From NCBI RefSeq assembly GCF_900162665.1, contig NZ_LT727811.1, forward strand, positions 562,063-626,062: 64,000 bases of DNA, given 5' to 3'. This document shows, in pieces, positions 9,193 to 17,339 of the stretch. The DNA comes from Oceanobacillus sojae (lineage in GTDB: Bacteria > Bacillota > Bacilli > Bacillales > Amphibacillaceae). The notes below the pieces were generated by a model that had not been told where the DNA came from, searched no databases, and was given only the letters and a program-made list of their open reading frames with translations. The position numbers and the translations under genes are program-made. Positions within the stretch are counted from its first letter, which is position 1. Each line of letters starts with the position of its first letter.

Positions 9193-9221
9193 TTGACAAT
9201 CCACAAACAAATCGTTAGAAT
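9193..9221 (+). promoter_or_regulatory. Sigma-A promoter of the pheA leader
   Basis: TTGACA (9193-9198, perfect consensus) and TAGAAT (9216-9221) are separated by 17 bases. Transcription would start near 9228, about 27 bases before the leader-peptide ATG. Confidence 0.8.
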
Positions 9222-9254
9222 TTATTTAACAATTAAAAGATTCGAGTGATCATT

Positions 9255-9308
9255 ATGTTAAAGCATACATCCCGACAATTAAATCGTTTCTTTTTTAGCT
9301 ATTTTTAG
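9255..9308 (+). CDS. Phe-rich leader peptide of the pheA attenuator
   Basis: A 17-codon ORF starts at ATG 9255, with GAGTGA seven bases upstream, and ends at TAG 9306-9308. It encodes MLKHTSRQLNRFFFSYF: four of the last six residues are Phe and one is Tyr. It lies between a consensus promoter and an RNA segment that can fold into alternative hairpins, directly in front of pheA. This matches leader peptides such as enterobacterial PheL, where slow translation of Phe codons reports low charged tRNA-Phe. The last codons and the stop form segment 1 of the attenuator. No transcript or translation data are available here. Confidence 0.75.
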   Translation: MLKHTSRQLNRFFFSYF

Positions 9309-9417
9309 ATAGCGTCTATAGGCCCTCACGGATATAGATGCCCTATATCTAAGATGGCTGATTGACATGTAAACATGTTTAACCAGTCCCAGGAGAAATC
9401 GAAGCGGCTGGTTTTTT
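9295..9417 (+). promoter_or_regulatory. pheA transcription attenuator (mutually exclusive hairpins)
   Basis: Three exclusive pairings are visible. 1:2 pairs 9295-9311 (the end of the leader peptide codons) with 9346-9361, about 16 pairs with one bulge. 2:3 pairs GGCTGATT (9356-9363) with 9381-9388, enclosing an ACATG/CATGT stem: the antiterminator. 3:4 pairs AACCAGTC (9381-9388) with GGCTGGTT (9406-9413), eight pairs followed by TTTTTT: the terminator. A ribosome stalled at the FFF codons (9288-9296) would cover segment 1, free segment 2 and favour read-through; completed translation would let 1:2 and 3:4 form and terminate. No T-box AGGGTGG sequence is seen, so this is not a tRNA-Phe T-box. 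Confidence 0.75.
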
Positions 9418-9426
9418 ATATTTTCT

Positions 9427-9480
9427 AGACCATTTTCGTTTCTCTCCTTTTTCAGGGCTGAAGCATAAATGGTCTTTTTT
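9427..9480 (+). terminator. Second terminator-like hairpin before pheA
   Basis: AGACCATTT (9427-9435) and AAATGGTCT (9467-9475) form a nine-pair stem followed by T5. The loop is large, about 31 bases, and contains TCTCTCC, which could also pair with the pheA ribosome site. It may terminate or modulate transcription after the attenuator. Confidence 0.5.
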
Positions 9481-9504
9481 ATTATCATCAGAGGAGTGAA
9501 TATA

Positions 9505-10374
9505 TTGTTAATTGGTTATCAAGGTGTGGAAGGCAGTTACAGTACAGTCGCATGCCAAAGTTTTAGCGGAGAAAATAATTATCAGACACAGGGGTTTCTT
9601 ACCTTTCAATCATTAGTGGATGCACTGCTTCATGGCGAAGTCGACTATATTGCCCTGCCGGTAGAAAACTCCACAAGCGGTCCTATTACAAGAACAATCG
9701 ATTTACTGAAGTATTTAGATATAACAGCTACAGATGAAATCTATGTCAAAGTTGATCATGCACTGATTACAAAGCATCCTATGGAGCTGTCGGAAATCAC
9801 AAAGGTGTATTCACATCCGGAAGCACTTGTGCAGTGTGATACATATTTTAGCCAGTACCCGCATATCGAGGTTCTCGAATATATGGATACTGCTGGTGCA
9901 GTGGAGAGGCTTAAGCATGCAGAGGATAATACCATCGCCGCCATCGCAGGCAGTCATGCTGCAGCATTGTATGGCATGACCGTGACTCAGGAAAATATCA
10001 GCGACAATCCATTCAATACCACACGTTTTTTATTTTTTAAAAAGAAAGAGGCTCCAGTGAATCAGGTACTGGATAAAACATCTATTTATGTTGAAGCCAA
10101 TCACAGCGTTGGCTCATTAAGTGATATGTTAAACATTTTTAAAAGGCATGATATTAATTTGCTGTACCTCATGCCCCGCCCCGTTCAATCTGAACCGTTC
10201 GCATATGGGTTCTTTATCGATATCGATAGCGGTGCTGGTTACGAGGCACTCCATATGGCATTAAAAGAGTTGGAAGATATCTGCACATATATAAATATTT
10301 TAGGCAACTACCGTAAAGGTAAAATCCCAGTATACAAAGGAGCCTTACAATATGAGACAACTTTTAACAGCTAA
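9505..10374 (+). CDS. pheA: Prephenate dehydratase
   Basis: This enzyme converts prephenate to phenylpyruvate, the committed step of phenylalanine synthesis. The start is taken as TTG 9505, eight bases after GAGGAG; it gives MLIGYQGVEGSYS, matching the family N-terminus, and a 289-residue protein. An upstream ATG at 9469 lies inside a hairpin stem and has no ribosome site. The catalytic domain (residues 1-180) has ENSTSGPITRTIDLL and the NTTRFLFF motif with the catalytic Thr. A C-terminal ACT domain (about 195-275) would bind Phe for feedback inhibition, although its usual GALY and ESRP motifs are diverged. It is controlled by the Phe-leader attenuator upstream and overlaps the symporter gene by 23 bases. 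Confidence 0.9.
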   Translation: MLIGYQGVEGSYSTVACQSFSGENNYQTQGFLTFQSLVDALLHGEVDYIALPVENSTSGPITRTIDLLKYLDITATDEIYVKVDHALITKHPMELSEITKVYSHPEALVQCDTYFSQYPHIEVLEYMDTAGAVERLKHAEDNTIAAIAGSHAAALYGMTVTQENISDNPFNTTRFLFFKKKEAPVNQVLDKTSIYVEANHSVGSLSDMLNIFKRHDINLLYLMPRPVQSEPFAYGFFIDIDSGAGYEALHMALKELEDICTYINILGNYRKGKIPVYKGALQYETTFNS

Positions 10375-11581
10375 AAAACACTTATTCACCCGAATTGCGA
10401 TTGGATTTGGACTCGGAATCCTGCTTGGTATCCTTTTACCCGAATTCTCTATTCAAACAAAATTCATCGGCGATATTTACTTAAATTTAATTCAGATGAT
10501 GATTATTCCAATTATTTTTGTAGCAGTATCCACCGGAATTATTAATATTGGCAGCTCCAGTGATCTCGGCCGAATTGGCTTTAAGAGTATTGTTGTCTTT
10601 GTTATCATGTTTATCAGCACAGCAGCAATTAGTCTAGCAATTTCCTACCTGATTCGTCCTGGTCAGAAAATTACTATGGATGCGGTTGGATATGATGGGG
10701 AAATCACCGAACCAAGCTTTGCGGATTTCTTTATGAATATTGTACCTAGTAATCTATTCCAAGCGATTTCGGAAGGGGATATTCTGGCAACCATTTTATT
10801 CACGCTTATTTTCTCTGTAGCCATTGTTGTGATTGGGAAAGAGGCGGACCCGGTCAAAACCTTTATCAACAGCTTGTCCAAGGTCATCTTTAAAATTCTT
10901 GATTTCATCATGGAACTGACACCAATCGGAATTATTTCCCTGATGGCCTTCGCTGTTGCTGAATATGGCGCTGGCATTTTCTCTGCACTCGGGTTGTATA
11001 TTTTCACAGCATATTTCGCATGTATTATTGTATTTATCCTTGTTATGTTAATCCCGGCCTGGTTATATAGTAAACTGCGTCCGGTTGATTTTATTAAAGG
11101 TATTTATAAAGTGTGGCTCGTATCTCTATCGACGACAAGCTCTGCCGTAACAATGCCGACAACCATGCGGGTAACCAGAAATGATTTTAAAGTTTCCGAA
11201 TCCATTACGAACTTTGTTGTACCGTTGGGAACGACCATTAATATGGCCGGCGGAGCAGTATCGTTTAGTCTGCTTGCTGTTTTTGTATCCGACTTTTACG
11301 ATATTCCGCTCGGTGTCGGCCAAATTATATATCTCGTCATTATTGCAACGATTTTAAATATGGCAGCACCCGGTATTCCAGGTGGCGGAATTGTACTCGG
11401 GGCATCATTCCTGACTCTACTTAACCTGCCGATTGAACTGATGGGCCCTATCGCAGCTATCTATCGTTTATTGGATATGGCTTATACGACCATGAACATT
11501 ACCGGCGATGCCACCGCAGCAGTTCTGATTGATAAATCGGAGGAAAAACGGGCATTACGATTAAAAGCTAGGAAAGCTTAA
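10352..11581 (+). CDS. DAACS-family sodium:amino acid/dicarboxylate symporter with altered substrate site
   Basis: A 409-residue protein of the GltPh/GltT fold, with about eight membrane helices and two re-entrant hairpins. Family motifs are present: the serine/threonine-rich HP1 tip (LSTTSSAVTMPT, 259-270), TM7 GTTINMAGG (293-301), HP2 GIPGGGIVLG (341-350) and TM8 DMAYTTMNITGD (375-386). Compared with GltPh, the Asp of NMDGT (Asp312, a sodium ligand) is Ala299, and Arg397, which holds the substrate side-chain carboxylate, is Tyr378, while Asp394 (amino-group ligand) is kept as Asp375. A neutral or aromatic amino acid is therefore likelier than glutamate. It overlaps pheA by 23 bases with its own AAAGGAG, so it shares the Phe attenuator. 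Confidence 0.85.
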   Translation: MRQLLTAKKHLFTRIAIGFGLGILLGILLPEFSIQTKFIGDIYLNLIQMMIIPIIFVAVSTGIINIGSSSDLGRIGFKSIVVFVIMFISTAAISLAISYLIRPGQKITMDAVGYDGEITEPSFADFFMNIVPSNLFQAISEGDILATILFTLIFSVAIVVIGKEADPVKTFINSLSKVIFKILDFIMELTPIGIISLMAFAVAEYGAGIFSALGLYIFTAYFACIIVFILVMLIPAWLYSKLRPVDFIKGIYKVWLVSLSTTSSAVTMPTTMRVTRNDFKVSESITNFVVPLGTTINMAGGAVSFSLLAVFVSDFYDIPLGVGQIIYLVIIATILNMAAPGIPGGGIVLGASFLTLLNLPIELMGPIAAIYRLLDMAYTTMNITGDATAAVLIDKSEEKRALRLKARKA

Positions 11582-11621
11582 AATATGTAGAAGGCTGGTA
11601 CTTAATAAGCCTAAAATAAAG

Positions 11622-11667
11622 AAAGAGGAATTTCACATTAAAACTTGATGCGAAATTCCTCTTTTTA
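11622..11667 (+). terminator. Terminator of the pheA-symporter operon
   Basis: AAAGAGGAATTTC and GAAATTCCTCTTT form a perfect 13-pair stem followed by TTTTT, about 40 bases after the symporter stop. Confidence 0.85.
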
Positions 11668-11850
11668 TTGGGGTTGTCCTAGTCTCTTTACTAATTGTAT
11701 CAAGCTTTATTATATTTAACTACATATCATATTTTTGAGACTTCTCTCCAAGCAAAAAGGATCTGGAAGCTTACTTTCAGCTCCTGTCCGTATCGAGGCT
11801 TTGAATTCCTTCATTTTCACATCTAACCCTTATGAATTTTTCAGTGGTAA

Positions 11851-12525
11851 CTAATTATTAATTCGTTTGTTAACTTCAATCGTAATGAACTCCGGCAAAT
11901 AATTAGGAGTACATCCTTTTGATACCATTTCATCTTTGTAAAGACCCGTTTTCTCACCAAGTTTCATACAACGTGCACGATTATTTTCATCATAAACGCC
12001 TATCCAGCCTGCGGTGAAATTCATAGCCCATTGAACTTCCGGTTCTTCCTGCGTAATATTAGCTTCTAATGTAGATAGTAAGTCTGCAGTGTTATCAGGC
12101 GGTGTTTTTCCAGTCCATCTCAATCGGCCTTGATAATACCAGAAAGCTCGCCTTTGAAGAGCAGAAGGGCTATTTTCCCATGACTCCATCAATGCAATTG
12201 TCTTCTTGGCTTTGGTGAGCTGATTAGCCATTAACCAATCCATTAAGTTATTTCGCTCATCCAATGTGTGAGCCTGCATATCCTTATCAAGCTTATCTAG
12301 TACATCTTGTGAGAGAAGATTCTTGTCCATAATTAAGGTTGCCAATAGTCTGGGCAAAAACTCTCCGGTTGACCAAAGTTCCATAGCTAGTTCGTGATCT
12401 TTTTTAATGTCCTTTGCGATTTTTCTTAAGTCGCCCAGCTTCGTTTTACTATTGATCTGAGATAGAATGTTTTCTGCTTTTGATGAGCGTTTTATTTCTG
12501 TGCTATTTTTATTCATTTGAGACAA
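11851..12525 (-). CDS. DNA alkylation repair-like HEAT protein (AlkD superfamily)
   Basis: A 224-residue, all-helical protein resembling AlkD-like proteins: an early segment LGDLRKIAKDIKKDHELAMELWSTGEF followed by LLATLIMDK, and later DWLMANQLTKAKKTIALMESWENSPSALQRRAFWYYQGRLRW. AlkD-type glycosylases remove bulky alkylated bases using HEAT-like repeats that cradle DNA. This subfamily (short HEAT proteins in bacilli) has not been shown to be active in every case, so the biochemical role is inferred. It stands alone between two terminator-rich regions, with no operon partners. Confidence 0.7.
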   Translation of the reverse strand: MSQMNKNSTEIKRSSKAENILSQINSKTKLGDLRKIAKDIKKDHELAMELWSTGEFLPRLLATLIMDKNLLSQDVLDKLDKDMQAHTLDERNNLMDWLMANQLTKAKKTIALMESWENSPSALQRRAFWYYQGRLRWTGKTPPDNTADLLSTLEANITQEEPEVQWAMNFTAGWIGVYDENNRARCMKLGEKTGLYKDEMVSKGCTPNYLPEFITIEVNKRINN

Positions 12526-12707
12526 CTCCTTATTAAAAGCACTGTTTCATAATATGTCATTGACGGGATATATCTATAACTAAATTTTGTTATAAGTCTT
12601 ATTGCACACAATTGTACCATAACAATGTAAAAGGAGTGATTCATTTCGCCGTTATTTATGATTGTATCTAAATGAGGATTCTTTCGCCGGCTTTCAATCC
12701 GTGATTT

Positions 12708-13604
12708 TTATCTCATATTTTCTTCCATAATGTCAACAAATCTTTCCGCAGCTCTATTTAAAGGAACATTTTTTAAATAACATATACCAATACTTCTTTT
12801 AGGTATAGGCTCCATTAAGGTTACTTCATGAAGCAGGCCACTTCTCAAAAACTGTTCAGAAAATTCTTTTGTAACGCAAGCAACACCAAGATTAATCTTT
12901 GCAAATTCTAACAGCAGTTCATGTGAGCCTAACTCAAATTCCGGCTGGATTGTAATTCCTTTTGTAAGAAAAAATTCTTCCACATATCTCCGGGAATTGG
13001 AATTGTCCAATAAAATAAGCGGAAACTTAACCAATTCTTCCAGTTCGATCGGCTTAGATAATTCTTTTCGATATTTTTCGCCATATACAAACGTATCCTG
13101 AATTTCCAATAAAGGCTTTACTTCTAATGACTTGTCATCAACAGGGAGGTTACAGATAGCAATGTTCACTTCTCCTGCTTTTAAGGCAGCTATAATTTCC
13201 CACGTTGTCCCATTGACTATTTTGAATTTGAGATTTGGATAGCGATTATGAAATGTTTCTAAGTAGGGAAGCAGAAAAAATCGCGAAATGGTATCACTGA
13301 CCCCTATTTTAAACTCACCAATGACTAAGTTTTTAAATTCTAAAAGCTTTTCTTCCCCAGCCTGTATAAATTGAAGTGCTGAACTGACGTATTCAAACAA
13401 TAAATTCCCTTCATCCGTTAGCGTTACCCCTTTAGACAGCCGATTAAACAGCCTTGTATCTAATTCCTTCTCTAATTGTGCCATTGATTGACTTATGGCC
13501 GGCTGTGACATATACAGCTCTTTAGCCGCCTTGGAAAAGCTTTTGTTTTTACTGACCGTATAAAAAAGATAATATAAATCCAATTTACCTATCATATAAC
13601 CCAT
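12708..13604 (-). CDS. LysR-family transcriptional regulator
   Basis: A 298-residue LysR protein. The helix-turn-helix is at residues about 8-65 (YYLFYTVSKNKSFSKAAKELYMSQPAISQSMAQLEKELDTRLFNR), followed by a linker helix and a two-lobed effector domain. It lies divergent from the CofE-like gene at 13767, with a 160-base AT-rich intergenic region between, the usual geometry for a LysR protein that activates its neighbour. A dyad-like sequence around 13690-13705 (TGTATTAGTACAATAC) could be part of its binding site. The effector is unknown. Confidence 0.9.
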   Translation of the reverse strand: MGYMIGKLDLYYLFYTVSKNKSFSKAAKELYMSQPAISQSMAQLEKELDTRLFNRLSKGVTLTDEGNLLFEYVSSALQFIQAGEEKLLEFKNLVIGEFKIGVSDTISRFFLLPYLETFHNRYPNLKFKIVNGTTWEIIAALKAGEVNIAICNLPVDDKSLEVKPLLEIQDTFVYGEKYRKELSKPIELEELVKFPLILLDNSNSRRYVEEFFLTKGITIQPEFELGSHELLLEFAKINLGVACVTKEFSEQFLRSGLLHEVTLMEPIPKRSIGICYLKNVPLNRAAERFVDIMEENMR

Positions 13605-13766
13605 CCTTATACCCCATATTAGATATATTAACTTTACTTATATCATTAAAAGCCGTATATTACAAGAGGAGACTATTTAGAATGTTAGTGTATTAGTACA
13701 ATACTTTTTAAAAAAAGTGAACCTTTTATCAAATATAGCCAGATTGCAAAGAAGGAGCGAATTATT

Positions 13767-14957
13767 GTGGAAAGAGTTGTAGGAACTATTGCCAGAGGAC
13801 TGCGTTGTCCCATCATCAATACGGGGGATCGTATCGAAGAAATCGTTGTGGATAGTGTATTAAAAGCAGCAGAGGTTGAGGGCTTTACCATTCAGGATAA
13901 AGATGTTGTAACTGTTACGGAGTCAGTTGTGGCCCGTGCACAAGGCAACTATGCTACCATTGACCATATTGCCAAAGATGTTGAAACCAAATTTGGTGAT
14001 GATACAGTCGGTGTGATTTTCCCGATCCTTAGCCGTAACCGTTTTTCTGTTTGCCTCAGCGGTATTGCAAAAGGAGCGAAGAAAATCGTGTTAATGCTAA
14101 GCTATCCTTCTGATGAAGTAGGTAATCATTTAGTGGATTTAGATACACTTGATGAAAAAGGGATAAACCCTTGGACAGATGTTCTAACAGAGAAGCAATT
14201 CCGGGAGCATTTTGGCTACAATAAACATACCTTCACAGGCGTAGATTATATCGATTATTACAAGTCCCTGATTGAAGAATATGGAATAGAATGTGAAGTC
14301 ATCTTTTCAAATGATTCAAAGACAATTTTGGAATACACAAAGAGTGTACTTTGCTGTGATATTCATTCACGGGAAAGAACAAAGCGAATTTTAAAGGCGA
14401 ACGGCGGCGAAAAAATTTATAGCCTTGATAATATCCTTTCTGAATCCATTGACGGAAGCGGCTTTAATGAGGCTTATGGCTTACTGGGCTCGAATAAAGC
14501 GACAGAAGTTAGTATAAAGCTATTCCCGCACAATTGCCAGCCTGTCGTTGATAGCATTCAAGAAATCTTGAAAGAAAAGACAGGTAAAACAGTTGAGGTT
14601 ATGATTTATGGTGATGGAGCCTTTAAAGATCCTGTAGGGAAGATATGGGAACTGGCAGATCCAGTTGTTTCCCCTGCTTACACAGTTGGATTAGAAGGAA
14701 CGCCAAATGAAATTAAATTAAAGTACCTGGCTGATAATCAATTTGCTGATTTAAAAGGGGACGAACTAAAAGAAGCTATCTCTAAGTACATTGATGAGAA
14801 AGAGGATGACTTAGTCGGAGCGATGGAAGCGCAAGGAACTACTCCACGGAGACTTACGGACCTTATCGGTTCACTGTCTGATTTAACTTCTGGCAGTGGT
14901 GATAAAGGGACGCCGATTGTTTTTATTCAGGGGTATTTTGATAATTATACGAAATAA
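13767..14957 (+). CDS. CofE-like protein (coenzyme F420-0:L-glutamate ligase family)
   Basis: A 396-residue protein from GTG 13767, preceded by GAAGGAG. The N-terminal 200 residues resemble the F420-0:gamma-glutamyl ligase CofE: an early GDRIEEIVVDSVLKA and DKDVVTVTESVVARAQG, then GVIFPILSRNRFSVCLSGIAKGAKKIVL. The C-terminal half contains EVMIYGDGAFKDPVGKIWELADPVVSP. CofE adds glutamate to F420-0 using GTP, but most Bacillaceae are not known to make F420, so this branch may ligate glutamate or another amino acid to a different substrate. It is divergent from a LysR regulator and followed by a strong terminator, so it is a single-gene transcript. Confidence 0.7.
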   Translation: MERVVGTIARGLRCPIINTGDRIEEIVVDSVLKAAEVEGFTIQDKDVVTVTESVVARAQGNYATIDHIAKDVETKFGDDTVGVIFPILSRNRFSVCLSGIAKGAKKIVLMLSYPSDEVGNHLVDLDTLDEKGINPWTDVLTEKQFREHFGYNKHTFTGVDYIDYYKSLIEEYGIECEVIFSNDSKTILEYTKSVLCCDIHSRERTKRILKANGGEKIYSLDNILSESIDGSGFNEAYGLLGSNKATEVSIKLFPHNCQPVVDSIQEILKEKTGKTVEVMIYGDGAFKDPVGKIWELADPVVSPAYTVGLEGTPNEIKLKYLADNQFADLKGDELKEAISKYIDEKEDDLVGAMEAQGTTPRRLTDLIGSLSDLTSGSGDKGTPIVFIQGYFDNYTK

Positions 14958-14978
14958 GTGTTACTGGGAAAAACATAT

Positions 14979-15013
14979 AGGACAAGGGAGCGGGGCTCCT
15001 TTGTCCTGTTTTT
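14979..15013 (+). terminator. Terminator of the CofE-like gene
   Basis: AGGACAAGGGAGC and GCTCCTTTGTCCT form a 13-pair stem with one G-T pair and a short loop, followed by GTTTTTG. Between here and 15273 I see no gene. Confidence 0.85.
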
Positions 15014-15273
15014 GTGGGGTGGCGGGTGCAAATGACGGATTCTAGAGTTATTTTCAACTTCGCAATAAACGGGTGGTTCTTTTCCCTCCATTAATTTGGA
15101 ATAAACACTAATTAATTTTTACATCAAAAGTGCTTTACAAATGTTATTTTCGTTTATGCAACGCTAATAAAATACATAACAGAAAATGAGATGAGAATGA
15201 TTTAACTTGCTGCGATAGCGATATGGTATTATAAAATTAATAATCTAATTTATACAGTCATTTTCTTGAAGGG

Positions 15274-15424
15274 TGTGTTCAAAAAGCCCCTAAATGTTTA
15301 CTCTTTTATCTAGTATGTGCTCTTGATCCATTTACGCAGTAAGGAGGTTCATACGAATGGATCAAACCCAGTTTTTCAGCAAATAATACGAGCAAGGATA
15401 AACTTATAATCACTTTTTGAACAC
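15274..15424. repeat. TGTTCAAAAAG-bounded repeat element with nested inverted repeat
   Basis: A 151-base element with terminal inverted repeats GTGTTCAAAAAG and CTTTTTGAACAC. Inside lies a perfect 10-base inverted repeat, TTGATCCATT (15323-15332) and AATGGATCAA (15356-15365). It has no coding capacity. The same arms recur at 40197, 40371 and 45657. It sits just in front of the pRiA4b-like gene, so it may affect its leader. Confidence 0.65.
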
Positions 15425-15465
15425 GATCTTGAAGTAAAATAGATAGGTTGAGAGGATGAAACCAC

Positions 15466-16617
15466 ATGTTAATCCAATGTACTAAGGCTTTACTTGATAA
15501 GATAGGTATAAAAGAAAATGAATTAGTTTCATCGGAAGACCATGAGCATTTTCCAAATAGCTTTATGGCGTGGCATGCAAATTTTGTCAGTATTAACAGA
15601 AGTAAAGCTATTATTTTAATGAATAATGAAACGAGGTACCCAGTCGTCATTTACAGACCGGTTAAAAAGGATTTTTCTAATTTAAAAGATTTAATTATTG
15701 AAGCAATTGCTGAGGCTTTACGTATCGAAGGTATCCATCAAGATCTCATTGAGGCTTATATTGCTACAGCAGGTGAAATTTATTTTTCTAAAACTGCTAA
15801 TAGAGCCATGGTAGCAAAGATGAATAATGTTGTAAGAGAAGTTGGATATATGAGTGAGTTTTTAAATAAGGATACTAAAATTCAAAAATATATAAGTCCC
15901 TTAGCAGGCAGGAACATTCAAAAATTCGGGGGTACAGATGAATATGAATATCCTATAGAAAAAATGCTGAATTGTTTTGGTTTACTTTATGATGATAAAG
16001 GGATTCATGCATTAGATATCGAACTCTATCAGCTTAAAATACAAATTGATTTAGATGATTATGACGTATGGAGGAGGGTTTCCGTGCCATCCACATTTTC
16101 ATTTAGACATCTTCATAATATAATTCAAACGGTCTTTGATTGGCAAAACTACCATTTGCATAAATTTACGGTGGAAACAGAAGAAAATAAGCCTGTTAAA
16201 ATAATAATGGACGATCATCCAGAAACACTGGAATTTTTAGATTATGAGGAATTTGATATTCGACAGGAACGGTTCATTTCATTAGAGGAGATTTTTTCAA
16301 AACACACCAAAGTTATGTATGAATATGACTTTGGTGATTCGTGGAACCATATTGTAACATTTGAAAAGACAAAAAGGTCTACTGAACTTAAAGCAACCAT
16401 CTTAGACGGAAATGGGGAAAGACCACCTGAAGATGTGGGTGGCTTATTTGGCTATAAAGAATATATGGAAGTCATGGCAAATGAAAATGATCCAAGATAT
16501 GACGAAATGAAGGTTTGGGCAGAAAGCCAAAGAGAAAGAAAGTTGAATTCCGAGCAAATTAACAAGCGCCTGACCCGAGTGTTCGGCAACTATTATCATT
16601 CACAAAGTTTCATTTAA
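15466..16617 (+). CDS. Plasmid pRiA4b ORF-3-like family protein with N-terminal extra domain
   Basis: A 383-residue protein of two parts. Residues 1 to about 175 resemble a domain of unknown function found next to pRiA4b modules (possibly DUF6933). Residues about 180-383 are the pRiA4b ORF-3 (IS1096 TnpR-like) fold, with YQLKIQIDLDDYDVWRRVSVPSTFSFRHLHNIIQ, then YEYDFGDSWNHIV and the closing GNGERPPEDVGGLFGYKEYMEV. The family is widespread in bacterial genomes and often near mobile elements, but its molecular role is unknown. The start follows GAGAGGATGAAACCAC. Just upstream lies the 151-base repeat element. Confidence 0.78.
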   Translation: MLIQCTKALLDKIGIKENELVSSEDHEHFPNSFMAWHANFVSINRSKAIILMNNETRYPVVIYRPVKKDFSNLKDLIIEAIAEALRIEGIHQDLIEAYIATAGEIYFSKTANRAMVAKMNNVVREVGYMSEFLNKDTKIQKYISPLAGRNIQKFGGTDEYEYPIEKMLNCFGLLYDDKGIHALDIELYQLKIQIDLDDYDVWRRVSVPSTFSFRHLHNIIQTVFDWQNYHLHKFTVETEENKPVKIIMDDHPETLEFLDYEEFDIRQERFISLEEIFSKHTKVMYEYDFGDSWNHIVTFEKTKRSTELKATILDGNGERPPEDVGGLFGYKEYMEVMANENDPRYDEMKVWAESQRERKLNSEQINKRLTRVFGNYYHSQSFI

Positions 16618-16776
16618 TTGTTTTGAAAGTCCCGGGGTTTGGACCTAGTCAATCTTGGTCCTCCTTATCCCCTTATTTGAATATTTTGATAAGAAGCGGG
16701 AAATGAAAGGAAACCTGAAATTGGCGGTGAATTTAGAAAGATGATTGTTCTTGCATCTTTATGCTGAAAAAATCAT

Positions 16777-17256
16777 TTACTTATGGTATGGTTCTCCCCG
16801 ATTAATCCGAAAACTCCGATAAACCTGCTCCAACAACACCAGCCGCATCAACTGATGAGGAAACGTCATCTTAGAAAACGACAAAGCCAAATCACTCCGC
16901 TTCCGCACGTCCTCACTAATCCCAAGCGAACCGCCAATCACAAATACAACCTTGCTCTTTCCGTAAGTCGCCAGTTCATCCAGCTTTTTGGCCAGCTGCT
17001 CCGAGCTCAGCATCTTTCCTTCAATCTCCAGCGTGATCACAAAAGCATCCGGATGAACCTGGGCAAGAATACGCTCGCCCTCCTTAAGCTTCACCTCTTC
17101 CATTTCCGCTTCACTCATCGTCTCAGGTGCTTTTTCATCAGCCACCTCAACAATATTCACTTTCGCATAAGCACCTAACCGCTTTTTATATTCATCAATA
17201 CCTTGCTTCAAATATTTTTCCTTCAGCTTCCCTACAGTGACAAGGGTTATATTCAT
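16777..17256 (-). CDS. rlmH: 23S rRNA (pseudouridine1915-N3)-methyltransferase RlmH
   Basis: A 159-residue SPOUT methyltransferase, the usual family length. The N-terminus [27 protein letters not shown], the SAM-binding [12 protein letters not shown] with its trefoil-knot glycine, and the C-terminal [28 protein letters not shown] are all textbook RlmH. It methylates pseudouridine 1915 of helix 69 in 70S ribosomes. In B. subtilis it lies close to the wal-htr genes; here about 27 kb of metabolic and transport genes separate it from htrA. Confidence 0.97.
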   Translation of the reverse strand: MNITLVTVGKLKEKYLKQGIDEYKKRLGAYAKVNIVEVADEKAPETMSEAEMEEVKLKEGERILAQVHPDAFVITLEIEGKMLSSEQLAKKLDELATYGKSKVVFVIGGSLGISEDVRKRSDLALSFSKMTFPHQLMRLVLLEQVYRSFRINRGEPYHK

Positions 17257-17339
17257 TCAAATCTTCCTTTTTGTTAAATTAATATTTATCGTCTTAATAT
17301 CCTTCTATTTTACCATACCTAATGTTATCTTTAACAAGA

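Noticed and set aside
9279-9488. 69-codon ORF on the minus strand
   Set aside because: It lies across the pheA attenuator on the opposite strand and has no ribosome site; it is a shadow of the leader region.
9240-9500. T-box riboswitch for tRNA-Phe in front of pheA
   Set aside because: No AGGGTGGNACCGCG element or specifier loop is visible; the leader-peptide model explains the structure better.
12590-12660. Short plus-strand ORF after AAAAGGAG near 12630
   Set aside because: Only about ten codons with no proper start codon; probably a chance match.
15306-15650. 114-codon ORF on the minus strand
   Set aside because: Antisense to the pRiA4b-like gene start and to the repeat element, without ribosome site.
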